In this document: positions 9,031-15,856 of the stretch, piece after piece
Layout: the number at the start of each line of letters is the position of its first letter
Numbering within the stretch: the first letter of the stretch is position 1
Assembly: GCA_024401225.1 (NCBI GenBank)
Contig: JAKSLM010000029.1
Coordinates: 1 to 34,699 of the forward strand
From: Bacteroidaceae bacterium
GTDB taxonomy: Bacteria; Bacteroidota; Bacteroidia; Bacteroidales; Bacteroidaceae
Direction: 5' to 3'
Length of the DNA stretch: 34,699 bases
Position numbers and translations under genes: made by a program
Notes under the pieces: model-generated
What the model was told of the DNA's origin: nothing
The model's database searches: none
Seen by the model: only the letters and a program-made list of their open reading frames with translations

Positions 9031-9717
9031 TTATTTTGTAGCTCTTTCGATATACTTGTCGATATCCTGGTTTACAGCCGACTGAACGTAGTCCTTCTTG
9101 ATCTGCTTGTAGAGTTCGAGAGCCTTGTCAGCCTTGCCGTCAGCCTCATAGATCTGACCAGCCTGGAAGAGGAATACTGGCGATACTGCATCGTTGTTAG
9201 CAGCCTTGGCAGCCTTGATGAGAAGCTCAACGCCCTTGTCGTTGTTGCCCTTCTTTACATAGCAGTTTGCAAGAGCAGCGATCGATGCTGGCGATACCAT
9301 CTGGTCGTCCTTCTGTGAGAAGTCCTCATACATCTTGATTGCATCGTCTACCTTGTCTGTGTTAGCATAGCAGATAGCAGCATAGAGCTTTGCGAGGTTA
9401 GCAGTCTTAGTGCCGCTGTAGTCCTTCATTACCTTGAGGAAACCTGCAGCCTGAGCGCCATCGCCATTGAGTGCCTGCTCATACTGCTGCTGAGCGAATG
9501 CTGTCTGTGCAGCAGCGATAGCCTTCTGTGCGTCTATCTCCTTGTTTGCTGCCATGTGACGGTAGATGAAGAATGCGCTTACGAGAACGATGATGGCGAG
9601 AAGTCCGAGGCCGAGCTTCTTCCAGTTTTCTTCAATAAACTTTTCTGACTTGTTGAGCTGAACATCGAGAGCGATCTGCTCTTCAGCTACTGGTGCTTTT
9701 TGATTTTTCTTTGCCAT
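9031..9717 (-). CDS. Membrane-anchored tetratricopeptide-repeat protein, YfgM-like
   Basis: A 228-residue protein: a hydrophilic N-terminal segment of about 35 residues, one membrane segment (about 36-54, LGLGLLAIIVLVSAFF), then helical TPR-type repeats to the C terminus (AQTAFAQQQYEQAL, AICYANTDKVDDAIKMYEDF, IAALANCYVKKGNNDKGVELL, AGQIYEADGKADKALELY). The arrangement matches the YfgM/TPR_21 family. In E. coli YfgM is an inner-membrane protein with a periplasmic TPR domain that associates with SecYEG and PpiD. A chaperone-like role here is inferred only from architecture. A promoter at 9782-9812 starts the transcript, and ribH follows after 5 nt. The linkage with ribH has no obvious functional meaning. 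Confidence 0.8.
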   Translation of the reverse strand: MAKKNQKAPVAEEQIALDVQLNKSEKFIEENWKKLGLGLLAIIVLVSAFFIYRHMAANKEIDAQKAIAAAQTAFAQQQYEQALNGDGAQAAGFLKVMKDYSGTKTANLAKLYAAICYANTDKVDDAIKMYEDFSQKDDQMVSPASIAALANCYVKKGNNDKGVELLIKAAKAANNDAVSPVFLFQAGQIYEADGKADKALELYKQIKKDYVQSAVNQDIDKYIERATK

Positions 9718-9781
9718 TTTATTATTGTTTTTTTATTATTAAATCGTATACATTTGGGCATAATACCCGCAATAAAGCATG

Positions 9782-9812
9782 CAAAGTTACTACTTTTTAT
9801 TATAATACCGAA
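9782..9812 (-). promoter_or_regulatory. Bacteroidetes-type promoter for the TPR-ribH operon
   Basis: On the minus strand the -7 box TAACTTTG (9789-9782) is preceded, 19 nt upstream, by TTCG (9812-9809), a 3-of-4 match to TTTG. The predicted start near 9775 leaves a leader of about 58 nt. Confidence 0.6.
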
Positions 9813-9959
9813 ATAAAATGTGGAAAATATTCGTTTTCCCCTCGTTGTTTGTCCAAAATCGCCTATTTATTTATAATAATATGTAAGTATACAGAACCTT
9901 TTATTATTATCGAGCGAAGGCGAGATAATTATTTCACCCTGTACTTTAATATATTTTTT

Positions 9960-10177
9960 GCTATGTTATATATTGTGACTGATATGCAACAGAGGCACAG
10001 AGTGCACAGAGATATATACCATGCGGATAGTGGTAGTCCACAGAGTCGCCCTTCTGGCGATTGTATACCATCAGAGGTGCGGCATGGCTCTGTTTCCTCT
10101 CTCAGCGCAGCACAAAGTTCCAAAGCCTCCATATCTAAATGCACTCTATGTCCTCTGTGCCTCTGTGGGAATTCAAA
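9960..10177. repeat. Nested-palindrome repeat, copy 1
   Basis: Homologous over its whole length to 14544-14764. The outer arms are CAGAGGCACAGAG near 9990-10002 and CTCTGTGCCTCTGTGGG near 10153-10169. Inside lie a CCATGCGG / cGGCATGG pair with one mismatch and a central TCGCC-CTTCT-GGCGA hairpin. It could fold as one long multi-stem structure in either strand. No transposase or long open frame is present, so it is a non-autonomous palindromic repeat. It lies between the candidate small RNA and the TPR promoter. Confidence 0.8.
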
Positions 10178-10224
10178 GTTATCATTCAAAAAGGTATAAT
10201 ATTCCAAAATCATTATACCTTATT

Positions 10225-10324
10225 TAAAAAAAAGAAGCGTCTAGCTTCGCAGCCAAACGCATTCATACTTCAATAGGTACTAGTTTTTTTTAAGGTAAAA
10301 AGATTGTTTTCAGGATAACTGATG
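10225..10324 (-). ncRNA. Candidate ~90-nt small RNA with intrinsic terminator, divergent from glnS
   Basis: Reading the minus strand, a promoter (10356-10325) is followed about 60 nt later by a terminator: a 10-bp stem (10260-10251 with 10246-10237, two G-U pairs) capped by a GCGA tetraloop of the GNRA class, then TTC and eight T (10233-10226). The next gene on this strand has its own promoter 450 nt away, so an independent short RNA is the simplest reading. A 17-codon frame starting at ATG 10266-10264 and ending at TAA 10215-10213 (MNAFGCEARRFFFLNKV) overlaps the hairpin, so a leader-peptide attenuator is the alternative. No family was recognised. Confidence 0.5.
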
Positions 10325-10356
10325 CAAAGATAGACTAATTTTATTAATTGAACAAA
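10325..10356 (-). promoter_or_regulatory. Promoter of the candidate small RNA
   Basis: Minus strand: TTTG (10356-10353), 20 nt, TATCTTTG (10332-10325). This is an exact match to both boxes of the Bacteroidetes consensus, with spacing one longer than the usual 19. The predicted start is near 10318. Confidence 0.65.
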
Positions 10357-10456
10357 TTTATCCACGAAAAAGTTCGTAAACACCAATATTTCTTACTTAA
10401 TGCGTGTATACTATGCGTAAAAATGTATAGATAACTCGAAAAGCTTATACATTTTC

Positions 10457-10487
10457 TTTGTTGGCATGTATTAATTTCGTACCTTTG
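10457..10487 (+). promoter_or_regulatory. Promoter of glnS
   Basis: TTTG (10457-10460), exactly 19 nt, TACCTTTG (10480-10487): a perfect Bacteroidetes-type promoter. Transcription should start near 10494, so the RNA would begin at or just before the TAAGTAGGTGATCA motif, and the leader is only about 20 nt. Confidence 0.8.
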
Positions 10488-10494
10488 CCAAAAA

Positions 10495-10508
10495 TAAGTA
10501 GGTGATCA
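10495..10508 (+). promoter_or_regulatory. TAAGTAGGTGATCA motif in the glnS leader
   Basis: Exact copy of a 14-mer that also occurs at 8356-8369 and 14462-14475, with one-mismatch and two-mismatch copies at 8531-8544 (minus) and 22904-22917. Here it lies 5 nt before the ATG of glnS and 7 nt after the -7 box, that is, at the very 5' end of the predicted mRNA. The function is unknown. Confidence 0.5.
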
Positions 10509-10512
10509 GATT

Positions 10513-12273
10513 ATGACAACAGAAACAATTGAAGAAGCAAGACCTGAATCAGTGAGCTTCGTTGAAGAGATTATCCGTAAGGATTTGGCAGAAGGAAAGA
10601 ATGGTGGACGTATGCAGACACGTTTTCCACCTGAGCCTAACGGATATCTGCACATTGGACATGCAAAGGCCATTGCTATCGACTTTGGCATGGCAAACAA
10701 ATATGGTGGTGTGTGCAACCTCCGTATGGACGACACTAATCCTCAGAAGGAGGACACCGAATACGTTGAAGCCATCAAGCGCGACATCGAGTGGCTCGGT
10801 TTCAAGTGGGGCAACATCCTCTATGCATCCGACTACTTCCAGCAGCTCTGGGACCTTGCCGTTGAACTCATCAAGGAGGGTAAGGCGTATGTCGATGAGC
10901 AGTCGGCTGAGGAGATTGCCAAGCAGAAGGGCACACCTACACAGCCAGGTACCAATTCCCCTTACCGCGATCGTCCGGTCGAGGAGAGCCTTCGCCTCTT
11001 CGAGTATATGAATAGTGGTGAGTGCGAACCGGGTAAGATGATTCTCCGTGCCAAGATCGACATGGCAAGCGACAATATGCATTTCCGCGATCCTATCATG
11101 TACCGTGTGCTCAACATGCCACACTGGCGTACAGGCAACAAGTGGAATGCCTATCCTATGTACGACTACACCCATGGCCAGTGCGACTATTGGGAGGGTG
11201 TCACTCATTCACTCTGCACACTCGAGTTCGTAAGCCATCGTCCACTCTACGATCTGTTTGTCGACTGGGCAAAGATTGCAGAGGGCAATGACAAGCCTCT
11301 TGACGACAACCGTCCTCGACAGACTGAGTTCAACAAGCTCAATCTCACTCACATACTCCTCTCTAAGCGCAATCTTCTCGTGCTCGTGAAGGAAGGTGTG
11401 GTAAATGGTTGGGACGACCCACGTATGCCTACCATCTGCGGTTTCCGCCGCCGTGGCTACAGTCCAGAGGGTATCCTCAGTTTCATCGATAAGATTGGCT
11501 ACACCAAGTTCGATGCACTCAATCAGATGTCACTCTTCGAGAGTGCCGTTCGCGATGATCTCAACAAGCGCGCACAGCGTGTCAGCGCAGTTGTTGATCC
11601 AATCAAGCTCATCATCACCAACTATCCTGAGGGACAGGTGGAAACCTATACCGCTATCAACAATCCTGAGAATGAAGCCGATGGCACTCACGAGATTGAG
11701 TTCTCACGCGAGCTCTGGATTGAGCGTGATGATTTCATGGAGGATGCTCCTAAGAAGTTCTTCCGCCTTGGTCCTGGTAAGGAGGTACGCCTCAAGAACA
11801 GCTACATCATCCGTTGTCCGGAGGAGGGCTGCTGCAAGAAGGACGAACAGGGCAATATCATCGAGATCTATGCTGAGTACGTCCCTGACACCAAGACTGG
11901 TGAGGCAAATGCCAACATGAAGATCAAGGGTAAGACTATCCACTGGGTAAGCTGTGCTCATTGCATCGAGGCTGAGGTACGCAACTACGATCGCCTCTGG
12001 CTCGTTGAGAACCCACGCGATGAGGTGGCAAACTACAGCAAGGAGAATGGCGACCTCCGTGGCATCGATGCCATGCGTCCATTCATCAATCCTGATAGCC
12101 TTAGCATCAAGACTGCTTATGTGGAGAAGTGGCTCACCACTCGCAAGCCGCTCGACTACCTGCAGTTCCAACGCATCGGCTACTACAATGTCGACCCAGA
12201 CTCTACACCTGACCATCTCATCTTCAACCGTACCGTTGGTCTAAAGGACACTTGGTCGAAGGCTGCTAAGTAA
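10513..12273 (+). CDS. glnS: Glutamine--tRNA ligase
   Basis: A 586-residue class I aminoacyl-tRNA synthetase that charges tRNA-Gln directly with glutamine in the cytoplasm. Seen: RFPPEPNGYLHIGHAKAI with the HIGH signature at 47-50, MDDTNPQKED in the Rossmann catalytic domain, and the KMSKS-equivalent LLSKRNL at 282-288. The C-terminal two-barrel anticodon-binding domain fills about 340-586. Within it, a Cys-containing insert (CPEEGCCKKDEQ and SCAHC) replaces part of the E. coli loop; such inserts are usual in Bacteroidetes GlnRS. Length is close to the E. coli 554. The start ATG lies about 20 nt from the predicted transcription start. A hairpin terminator follows, so it is monocistronic. Confidence 0.96.
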   Translation: MTTETIEEARPESVSFVEEIIRKDLAEGKNGGRMQTRFPPEPNGYLHIGHAKAIAIDFGMANKYGGVCNLRMDDTNPQKEDTEYVEAIKRDIEWLGFKWGNILYASDYFQQLWDLAVELIKEGKAYVDEQSAEEIAKQKGTPTQPGTNSPYRDRPVEESLRLFEYMNSGECEPGKMILRAKIDMASDNMHFRDPIMYRVLNMPHWRTGNKWNAYPMYDYTHGQCDYWEGVTHSLCTLEFVSHRPLYDLFVDWAKIAEGNDKPLDDNRPRQTEFNKLNLTHILLSKRNLLVLVKEGVVNGWDDPRMPTICGFRRRGYSPEGILSFIDKIGYTKFDALNQMSLFESAVRDDLNKRAQRVSAVVDPIKLIITNYPEGQVETYTAINNPENEADGTHEIEFSRELWIERDDFMEDAPKKFFRLGPGKEVRLKNSYIIRCPEEGCCKKDEQGNIIEIYAEYVPDTKTGEANANMKIKGKTIHWVSCAHCIEAEVRNYDRLWLVENPRDEVANYSKENGDLRGIDAMRPFINPDSLSIKTAYVEKWLTTRKPLDYLQFQRIGYYNVDPDSTPDHLIFNRTVGLKDTWSKAAK

Positions 12274-12311
12274 TCGGTCTCTCTCATCGCGAGAGCCTAT
12301 ATATATAAATA

Positions 12312-12357
12312 AGGTGGGTCCTACACACAGCAGGACCCACCTATATGTTACTTTTTT
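12312..12357 (+). terminator. Terminator after glnS
   Basis: An 11-bp perfect stem AGGTGGGTCCT (12312-12322) / AGGACCCACCT (12332-12342) with a 9-nt loop is followed, after eight bases, by a run of six T. It ends only 4 nt before the TTG start of the next gene, so that gene either has a promoter inside this stretch or depends on read-through. Confidence 0.75.
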
Positions 12358-12360
12358 ATT

Positions 12361-13860
12361 TTGAAGAACAATTATCTTGACTCCGATGCCTTTCGCGAGC
12401 TTCTCCACAACTATGAAGAAGCCATGCAGTCGGGCAGTCCCCTCTATCTCGAACCAGAGGACTATGTCGACATAGCCGACTACTACATGTTGCACGATCA
12501 GGTCGATGCAACCCTCGACTGTGTAGAGTACGCACTCGAACGCTATCCTGACGAAGAGGACCTGCTTGCCATCAAGTCAAGTGCCTACATCTTCTTCCAT
12601 CGTCTCGATGAGGCAGAGGACATACTCAATGTCTTGCCTTCTGACGAACTCGGTCACACCTACTTCCAGCGAGCACAGCTCATCTATGCCAAATATGGGG
12701 ATGTGGAACGTGCCGAGGAGATGTTTCAGGAGTGGATTGACTATGACATCCAGAACGGACAGTTTGCTGACGATCGTGAGCGTGCCGAGGCCGAGCGTGA
12801 GAACTACATTCATGTCATCTCCTCGCTTGTCGAACTTGCTCCCGAACGCCTTTACGATCCTGAGGTTGTGAAGCGATGGATCGAGGAGTACTATGTCAAG
12901 TTCCAGCCTCTGGGCGATTTCGATTCCGATCTCATCCTCTGCGACATAGTCCGTGAGGAAGGCATGACCGATATGGTTGAGAAGATCTATTCCGCTGTGC
13001 TCGAGACCAATCCTTACATCAATATGGGCTGGACCGTACTTGCTGGTGCTCAGAATGCCAATGGCCACATGGACCAGGCCATCGAGTCGTGCGAGTTCGC
13101 CCTTGCCATCAATCCTGACGACTATGATGCCATGCTCTCCAAGGCCTATTCCTACTACTATACCAATCGTAGGGTAGAGGCCCTGCCTTGGGTTGAGCGA
13201 TTCATCGAGGGTACTGGCGACATCTCCCAGTTCCTCCCTCTCGGTATGTGCCTCATGGCAGCCGAACGTCTTCCTGAAGCCATAGCAGCATTCGATAAGG
13301 CTCTCGACTACTACACATCCATTTCTTCCACCCAGCCCGACATCTACCTTCAGGCACTTTGCGAACTGTCCGAGGCGTACTATGGATGCGAAGCCAACCA
13401 GCAGGCACTCGAGTGCATCGACAAGGCATTGGCCATAGAACCAAACGATCCGAGCAGTCTGTTGATGCGCGGATCGATCCTTATGTCATTGGATAATATG
13501 GGTGATTGCAGCGATTGCTTCTATAAGTGCATCGCCAATGCTGACGACAAGATATGGTTCACACTTGCTGTGGCAGCACGCTATACTCTTGGCGCTCAGT
13601 ACGACACAGCCCTTGAACTGCTCGACACCTGCACCTCCTATCCCGACCAGTTCGGTACCCTTCGCCATCTTTCTGCCTATAGGGCATTTGCCTACTTCAA
13701 GAAGGAGGATGCGCTCAACTATCTCACACAACTCAAACTTGCGTGCGAACAATGTCCCGATAGCCTCGAAATGCTCATGTACGATTATTTCCCGCCTACC
13801 GTCCAGCCTAAGGACTACTTCGACTACACCATCACCAACATTCGTGGCAATCAGAAGTGA
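12361..13860 (+). CDS. Tetratricopeptide-repeat protein of unknown role
   Basis: A 499-residue soluble, strongly acidic protein with no signal peptide or membrane segment. It consists of helical TPR-type repeats: YVDIADYYMLHDQVDATLD, YFQRAQLIYAKYGDVERAEEMF, GAQNANGHMDQAIESCEFALAINP, LCELSEAYYGCEANQQALECIDKALAIEPNDPSSL and others. Such proteins are scaffolds for protein-protein contacts; the partner cannot be named. The start is taken as TTG at 12361 because the first in-frame ATG (12424) would remove part of the conserved-looking N-terminal helix; ATT at 12358 is another possibility. The gene begins 18 nt after the glnS terminator stem and ends 6 nt before the convergent gene at 13867. Confidence 0.75.
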   Translation: MKNNYLDSDAFRELLHNYEEAMQSGSPLYLEPEDYVDIADYYMLHDQVDATLDCVEYALERYPDEEDLLAIKSSAYIFFHRLDEAEDILNVLPSDELGHTYFQRAQLIYAKYGDVERAEEMFQEWIDYDIQNGQFADDRERAEAERENYIHVISSLVELAPERLYDPEVVKRWIEEYYVKFQPLGDFDSDLILCDIVREEGMTDMVEKIYSAVLETNPYINMGWTVLAGAQNANGHMDQAIESCEFALAINPDDYDAMLSKAYSYYYTNRRVEALPWVERFIEGTGDISQFLPLGMCLMAAERLPEAIAAFDKALDYYTSISSTQPDIYLQALCELSEAYYGCEANQQALECIDKALAIEPNDPSSLLMRGSILMSLDNMGDCSDCFYKCIANADDKIWFTLAVAARYTLGAQYDTALELLDTCTSYPDQFGTLRHLSAYRAFAYFKKEDALNYLTQLKLACEQCPDSLEMLMYDYFPPTVQPKDYFDYTITNIRGNQK

Positions 13861-13866
13861 TTATTA

Positions 13867-14346
13867 TCACTTCTTGCTGCCGAATGTCGAAGTCTGAGTC
13901 TCAGGATTGAAAATCTCGAAATATTCCTTTTCAATCTTCTTTATAGCGTAAGTCACAGGTGGCAGATCCTTCTGTCGTGCCGACTTCTGAATGTCCTCCG
14001 ACATCTTGCCGAATGCAGCTTCGTACGACTGCATAGTGTTTGTGTCCACGCTGTTAGTGTCGGCAAACGACATGCTCACCTTGATGCCCTTCGCATCCTG
14101 TGCCAGAGTTATCGAGTCGCCTTTCTCTTCCCATTTTCCTGGAGTGTTGAAAATGATGTTGAAAGTCATTCCCTTCGACTCCTGCTTTACTTTTTGAGAC
14201 GACACGAATGTACCGTCCTTCTTGAATGTCACCGTTGTGCCGTCACCAAGTAACCATTTGCCTACAAACACCGACTTGCTGCTCTGTGCACAGCATGTCA
14301 TGCTTGCAGCAAGCATCATAACTAATGAAATGAACAATTGTCTCAT
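13867..14346 (-). CDS. Small secreted protein, lipocalin-like beta-barrel candidate
   Basis: A 159-residue protein with a clear signal peptide (hydrophobic 4-17, then TCCAQSS). Cleavage after Ala20 would leave the Gln N terminus common in Bacteroidetes exports. The adjacent Cys pair could instead be a weak lipobox, so a lipoprotein is possible. The mature part contains GKWLLGDGTTVTFKKDGTF and PGKWEEKGDSITL, the alternating Gly-Lys-Trp pattern of lipocalin-like/DUF4923-type small barrels in this phylum, then a charged helical stretch. The function is unknown. It has its own excellent promoter (14376-14406), giving a leader of about 20 nt. It ends 6 nt from the convergent TPR gene, with no terminator between them. 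Confidence 0.72.
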   Translation of the reverse strand: MRQLFISLVMMLAASMTCCAQSSKSVFVGKWLLGDGTTVTFKKDGTFVSSQKVKQESKGMTFNIIFNTPGKWEEKGDSITLAQDAKGIKVSMSFADTNSVDTNTMQSYEAAFGKMSEDIQKSARQKDLPPVTYAIKKIEKEYFEIFNPETQTSTFGSKK

Positions 14347-14375
14347 ATACCTTGTTTTTTTTCCTGTTAATGTTG

Positions 14376-14406
14376 CAAAGATAGAGAATATATGACAAAT
14401 GACAAA
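14376..14406 (-). promoter_or_regulatory. Promoter of the small secreted protein gene
   Basis: Minus strand: TTTG (14406-14403), exactly 19 nt, TATCTTTG (14383-14376). Perfect match to the Bacteroidetes promoter. Confidence 0.8.
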
Positions 14407-14436
14407 GCAAATGTGCGTTAAAATAAATAAAAGTAG

Positions 14437-14475
14437 TAAATTTGCACCTCGAAAACTAAACTAAGTAGGTGATCA
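14437..14475 (+). promoter_or_regulatory. Plus-strand -7 box and TAAGTAGGTGATCA motif
   Basis: TAAATTTG (14437-14444) matches the TAnnTTTG -7 box. The -33 site 19 nt upstream (TGCG) is poor. An exact TAAGTAGGTGATCA copy follows at 14462-14475. The only open frame directly downstream is 31 codons (ATG 14500 to TGA 14595) and runs into the repeat at 14544, so this looks like a promoter whose original gene is lost. Confidence 0.45.
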
Positions 14476-14543
14476 AAATTAGTATAACTCAACTATTGCA
14501 TGAGTAAAATAAACAAAAACATAAAAAACATTATGTCTACGAG

Positions 14544-14764
14544 GCTATGTTACATAGTTATGACTGATTTCCCACAGAGGCACAGAGAGCACTGAGATAT
14601 TTACCATGCGGATAGTGGGAGCCCACAGAGTCGCCCTTCTGGCGATTGTACCATCATAAGTGCCGCATGGCTCTGTGTCCTCCTTCAGCGCAGCACGAAG
14701 TGCCAAAGCCTCAGTAACAAGAACCACTCACTCTGTTCCCTCTGTGCCTCTGTGGGGACTCAAA
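14544..14764. repeat. Nested-palindrome repeat, copy 2
   Basis: Second copy of the 9960-10177 element, from GCTATGTTA to ACTCAAA. The outer arms, CCCACAGAGGCACAGAG (14571-14587) and CTCTGTGCCTCTGTGGG (about 14739-14755), are perfectly complementary here. Inside lie CCATGCGG / CCGCATGG and TCGCC-CTTCT-GGCGA. The middle part is more diverged between copies than the arms and central hairpin, as expected if the fold is what is kept. Confidence 0.8.
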
Positions 14765-14860
14765 ACGGTATTTAATGTATTTGTAAAAATAAAAATACTG
14801 TCAATTAGTTGTTTATAAACTATAGTCATCGCGAAGCGCTTTCAAAGAAAGACACTTGAA

Positions 14861-14891
14861 TTGGTTTAATAATAGATATGCTATATTTTTG
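14861..14891 (+). promoter_or_regulatory. Candidate promoter of the PHP phosphatase gene
   Basis: TTGG (14861-14864, 3 of 4 of TTTG), 19 nt, TATTTTTG (14884-14891), leaving a leader of about 12-15 nt before the ATG at 14912. The -7 box lies inside a 47-bp block also present at 8383-8428. Confidence 0.55.
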
Positions 14892-14911
14892 ATGCAAATT
14901 ACTATCTTCAG

Positions 14912-15631
14912 ATGAAAACATTGATCGATATGCACACCCATACCATCATGTCAGGCCATGCCATGAGCACCCTTGACGAGATGGTCAGTCAGGCACAGAG
15001 TCTTGGGCTCCGCCTCTTCGGCATCACCGAGCATGGTCCAGCCATCCCAGGCACTTGCGATCCTCTCTACTTCCGCAACATGTACATCGTTCCGCGTCAG
15101 TGGGGCGATATGCGTCTCATGATGGGAGCCGAACTCAACATCATCGACTATGAAGGTCATCTTGACCTCGAGGATCCTGCCTATCTCAATGGCATGGAGT
15201 ACATCATTGCTGGCCTCCATTCCCTCTGCTACACCGATGGCACCCGCGCTCAGAACACCGATGCCCTCCTTGGCGCCATCCACAATCCGCGCGTCAACAT
15301 CATCAGCCATCCATGCGATGGCACCGCAAGCGACTTCGACCTTGAGGCCATTGTGCGTGCAGCCAAGCAGACCGGCACCCTCCTCGAACTCAACTCGTCC
15401 TCCCTCAATCCTGTGCGCCACAAGCATCTCGCTCACACCCTCTTCGTCCGCATGCTCGAGCTCAGCAAGCAGTACGACAATCCCATCCTTGTCAGCAGCG
15501 ATGCCCACTTCCGCACCTATATTGCCGACTACACCTACGCCCTTCCTCTCCTTGCCGAGACCAACTTCCCCGACTCCCTCATCATCAACGACAAGCCCGA
15601 TCTCTTCCTGCAGATGGTTGGTAAGGGATAA
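14912..15631 (+). CDS. PHP-domain phosphatase, YcdX-like
   Basis: A 239-residue metal-dependent PHP (polymerase and histidinol phosphatase) domain protein. Metal-binding motifs in order: DMHTHTIMSGHA (residues 6-17), GITEHGP (about 37-43), GAELNI (about 71-76), AGLHS (about 101-105), ISHPCDG (about 131-137) and SSDAH (about 191-195). The order and spacing match E. coli YcdX and related trinuclear-zinc phosphatases rather than histidinol phosphatase HisK or the polymerase PHP domain. It probably hydrolyses a small phosphomonoester in the cytoplasm; the substrate is not predictable. It stands alone, with its own candidate promoter, and is convergent with the epimerase gene across a bidirectional hairpin. 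Confidence 0.85.
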   Translation: MKTLIDMHTHTIMSGHAMSTLDEMVSQAQSLGLRLFGITEHGPAIPGTCDPLYFRNMYIVPRQWGDMRLMMGAELNIIDYEGHLDLEDPAYLNGMEYIIAGLHSLCYTDGTRAQNTDALLGAIHNPRVNIISHPCDGTASDFDLEAIVRAAKQTGTLLELNSSSLNPVRHKHLAHTLFVRMLELSKQYDNPILVSSDAHFRTYIADYTYALPLLAETNFPDSLIINDKPDLFLQMVGKG

Positions 15632-15643
15632 AAAAATAAGGGA

Positions 15644-15665
15644 TCTATCAAATTCAATTGATAGA
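15644..15665. terminator. Hairpin between convergent php and epimerase genes
   Basis: TCTATCAA / TTGATAGA, 8-bp perfect stem with a 6-nt loop. On the minus strand it is followed by TCCCTTATTTTTTT, a usable T tract for transcripts coming from the epimerase gene. On the plus strand the tail is weak. Confidence 0.5.
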
Positions 15666-15694
15666 ACCTATTATTGTAATTGGAGATGTTTTGT

Positions 15695-15853
15695 TTAGAA
15701 CTTATATGCCAAACCGATTTTTCCATCCAAGTATAAATGGTTGTAGGGGGATTTGCAGTCGCCAGTATTGATTTTTTTTTGACATAGATTAAAAACGGGT
15801 GAGCGTGTGATGCTTCTTTTGTAAACTCTAGGATGTATATTGTTTGTGATTTT
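15695..15853 (-). pseudogene. Possible remnant ending like an outer-membrane protein
   Basis: On the minus strand an open frame of 52 codons without an ATG ends in LYLDGKIGLAYKF followed by TAA. The ending in alternating residues with a terminal Phe resembles the last strand of an outer-membrane beta-barrel. It lies directly downstream of the epimerase gene and contains a run of nine A that could hide a frame change. It may equally be a dispersed non-coding sequence. Confidence 0.25.
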
Positions 15854-15856
15854 TCA

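Larger units (their letters stand above)
9718..10512. other. 795-bp gene-free region between the TPR-ribH operon and glnS
   Basis: This AT-rich stretch holds, left to right: the TPR promoter (9782-9812), the first copy of the nested-palindrome repeat (9960-10177), a 10-bp inverted repeat AAGGTATAAT/ATTATACCTT at 10191-10200 and 10211-10220, a candidate small RNA with terminator and promoter on the minus strand (10225-10356), and the glnS promoter with a TAAGTAGGTGATCA motif (10457-10508). Short open frames here coincide with the repeat and are not believed. I see nothing else in 9813-9959 or 10357-10456. Confidence 0.7.
14347..14911. other. 565-bp gene-free region upstream of the PHP phosphatase gene
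   Basis: It holds the minus-strand promoter of the secreted protein (14376-14406), a divergent plus-strand -7 box with the TAAGTAGGTGATCA motif (14437-14475), the second nested-palindrome repeat (14544-14764), and the php promoter (14861-14891), which lies in a block shared with 8383-8428. Nothing further is visible in 14765-14860 except AT-rich DNA. Confidence 0.7.

Noticed and set aside
9929-10227. Open frames of 68-168 codons across the 9960-10177 repeat
   Set aside because: They follow from the palindromic repeat (both strands open) and the same frames are broken in the second copy.
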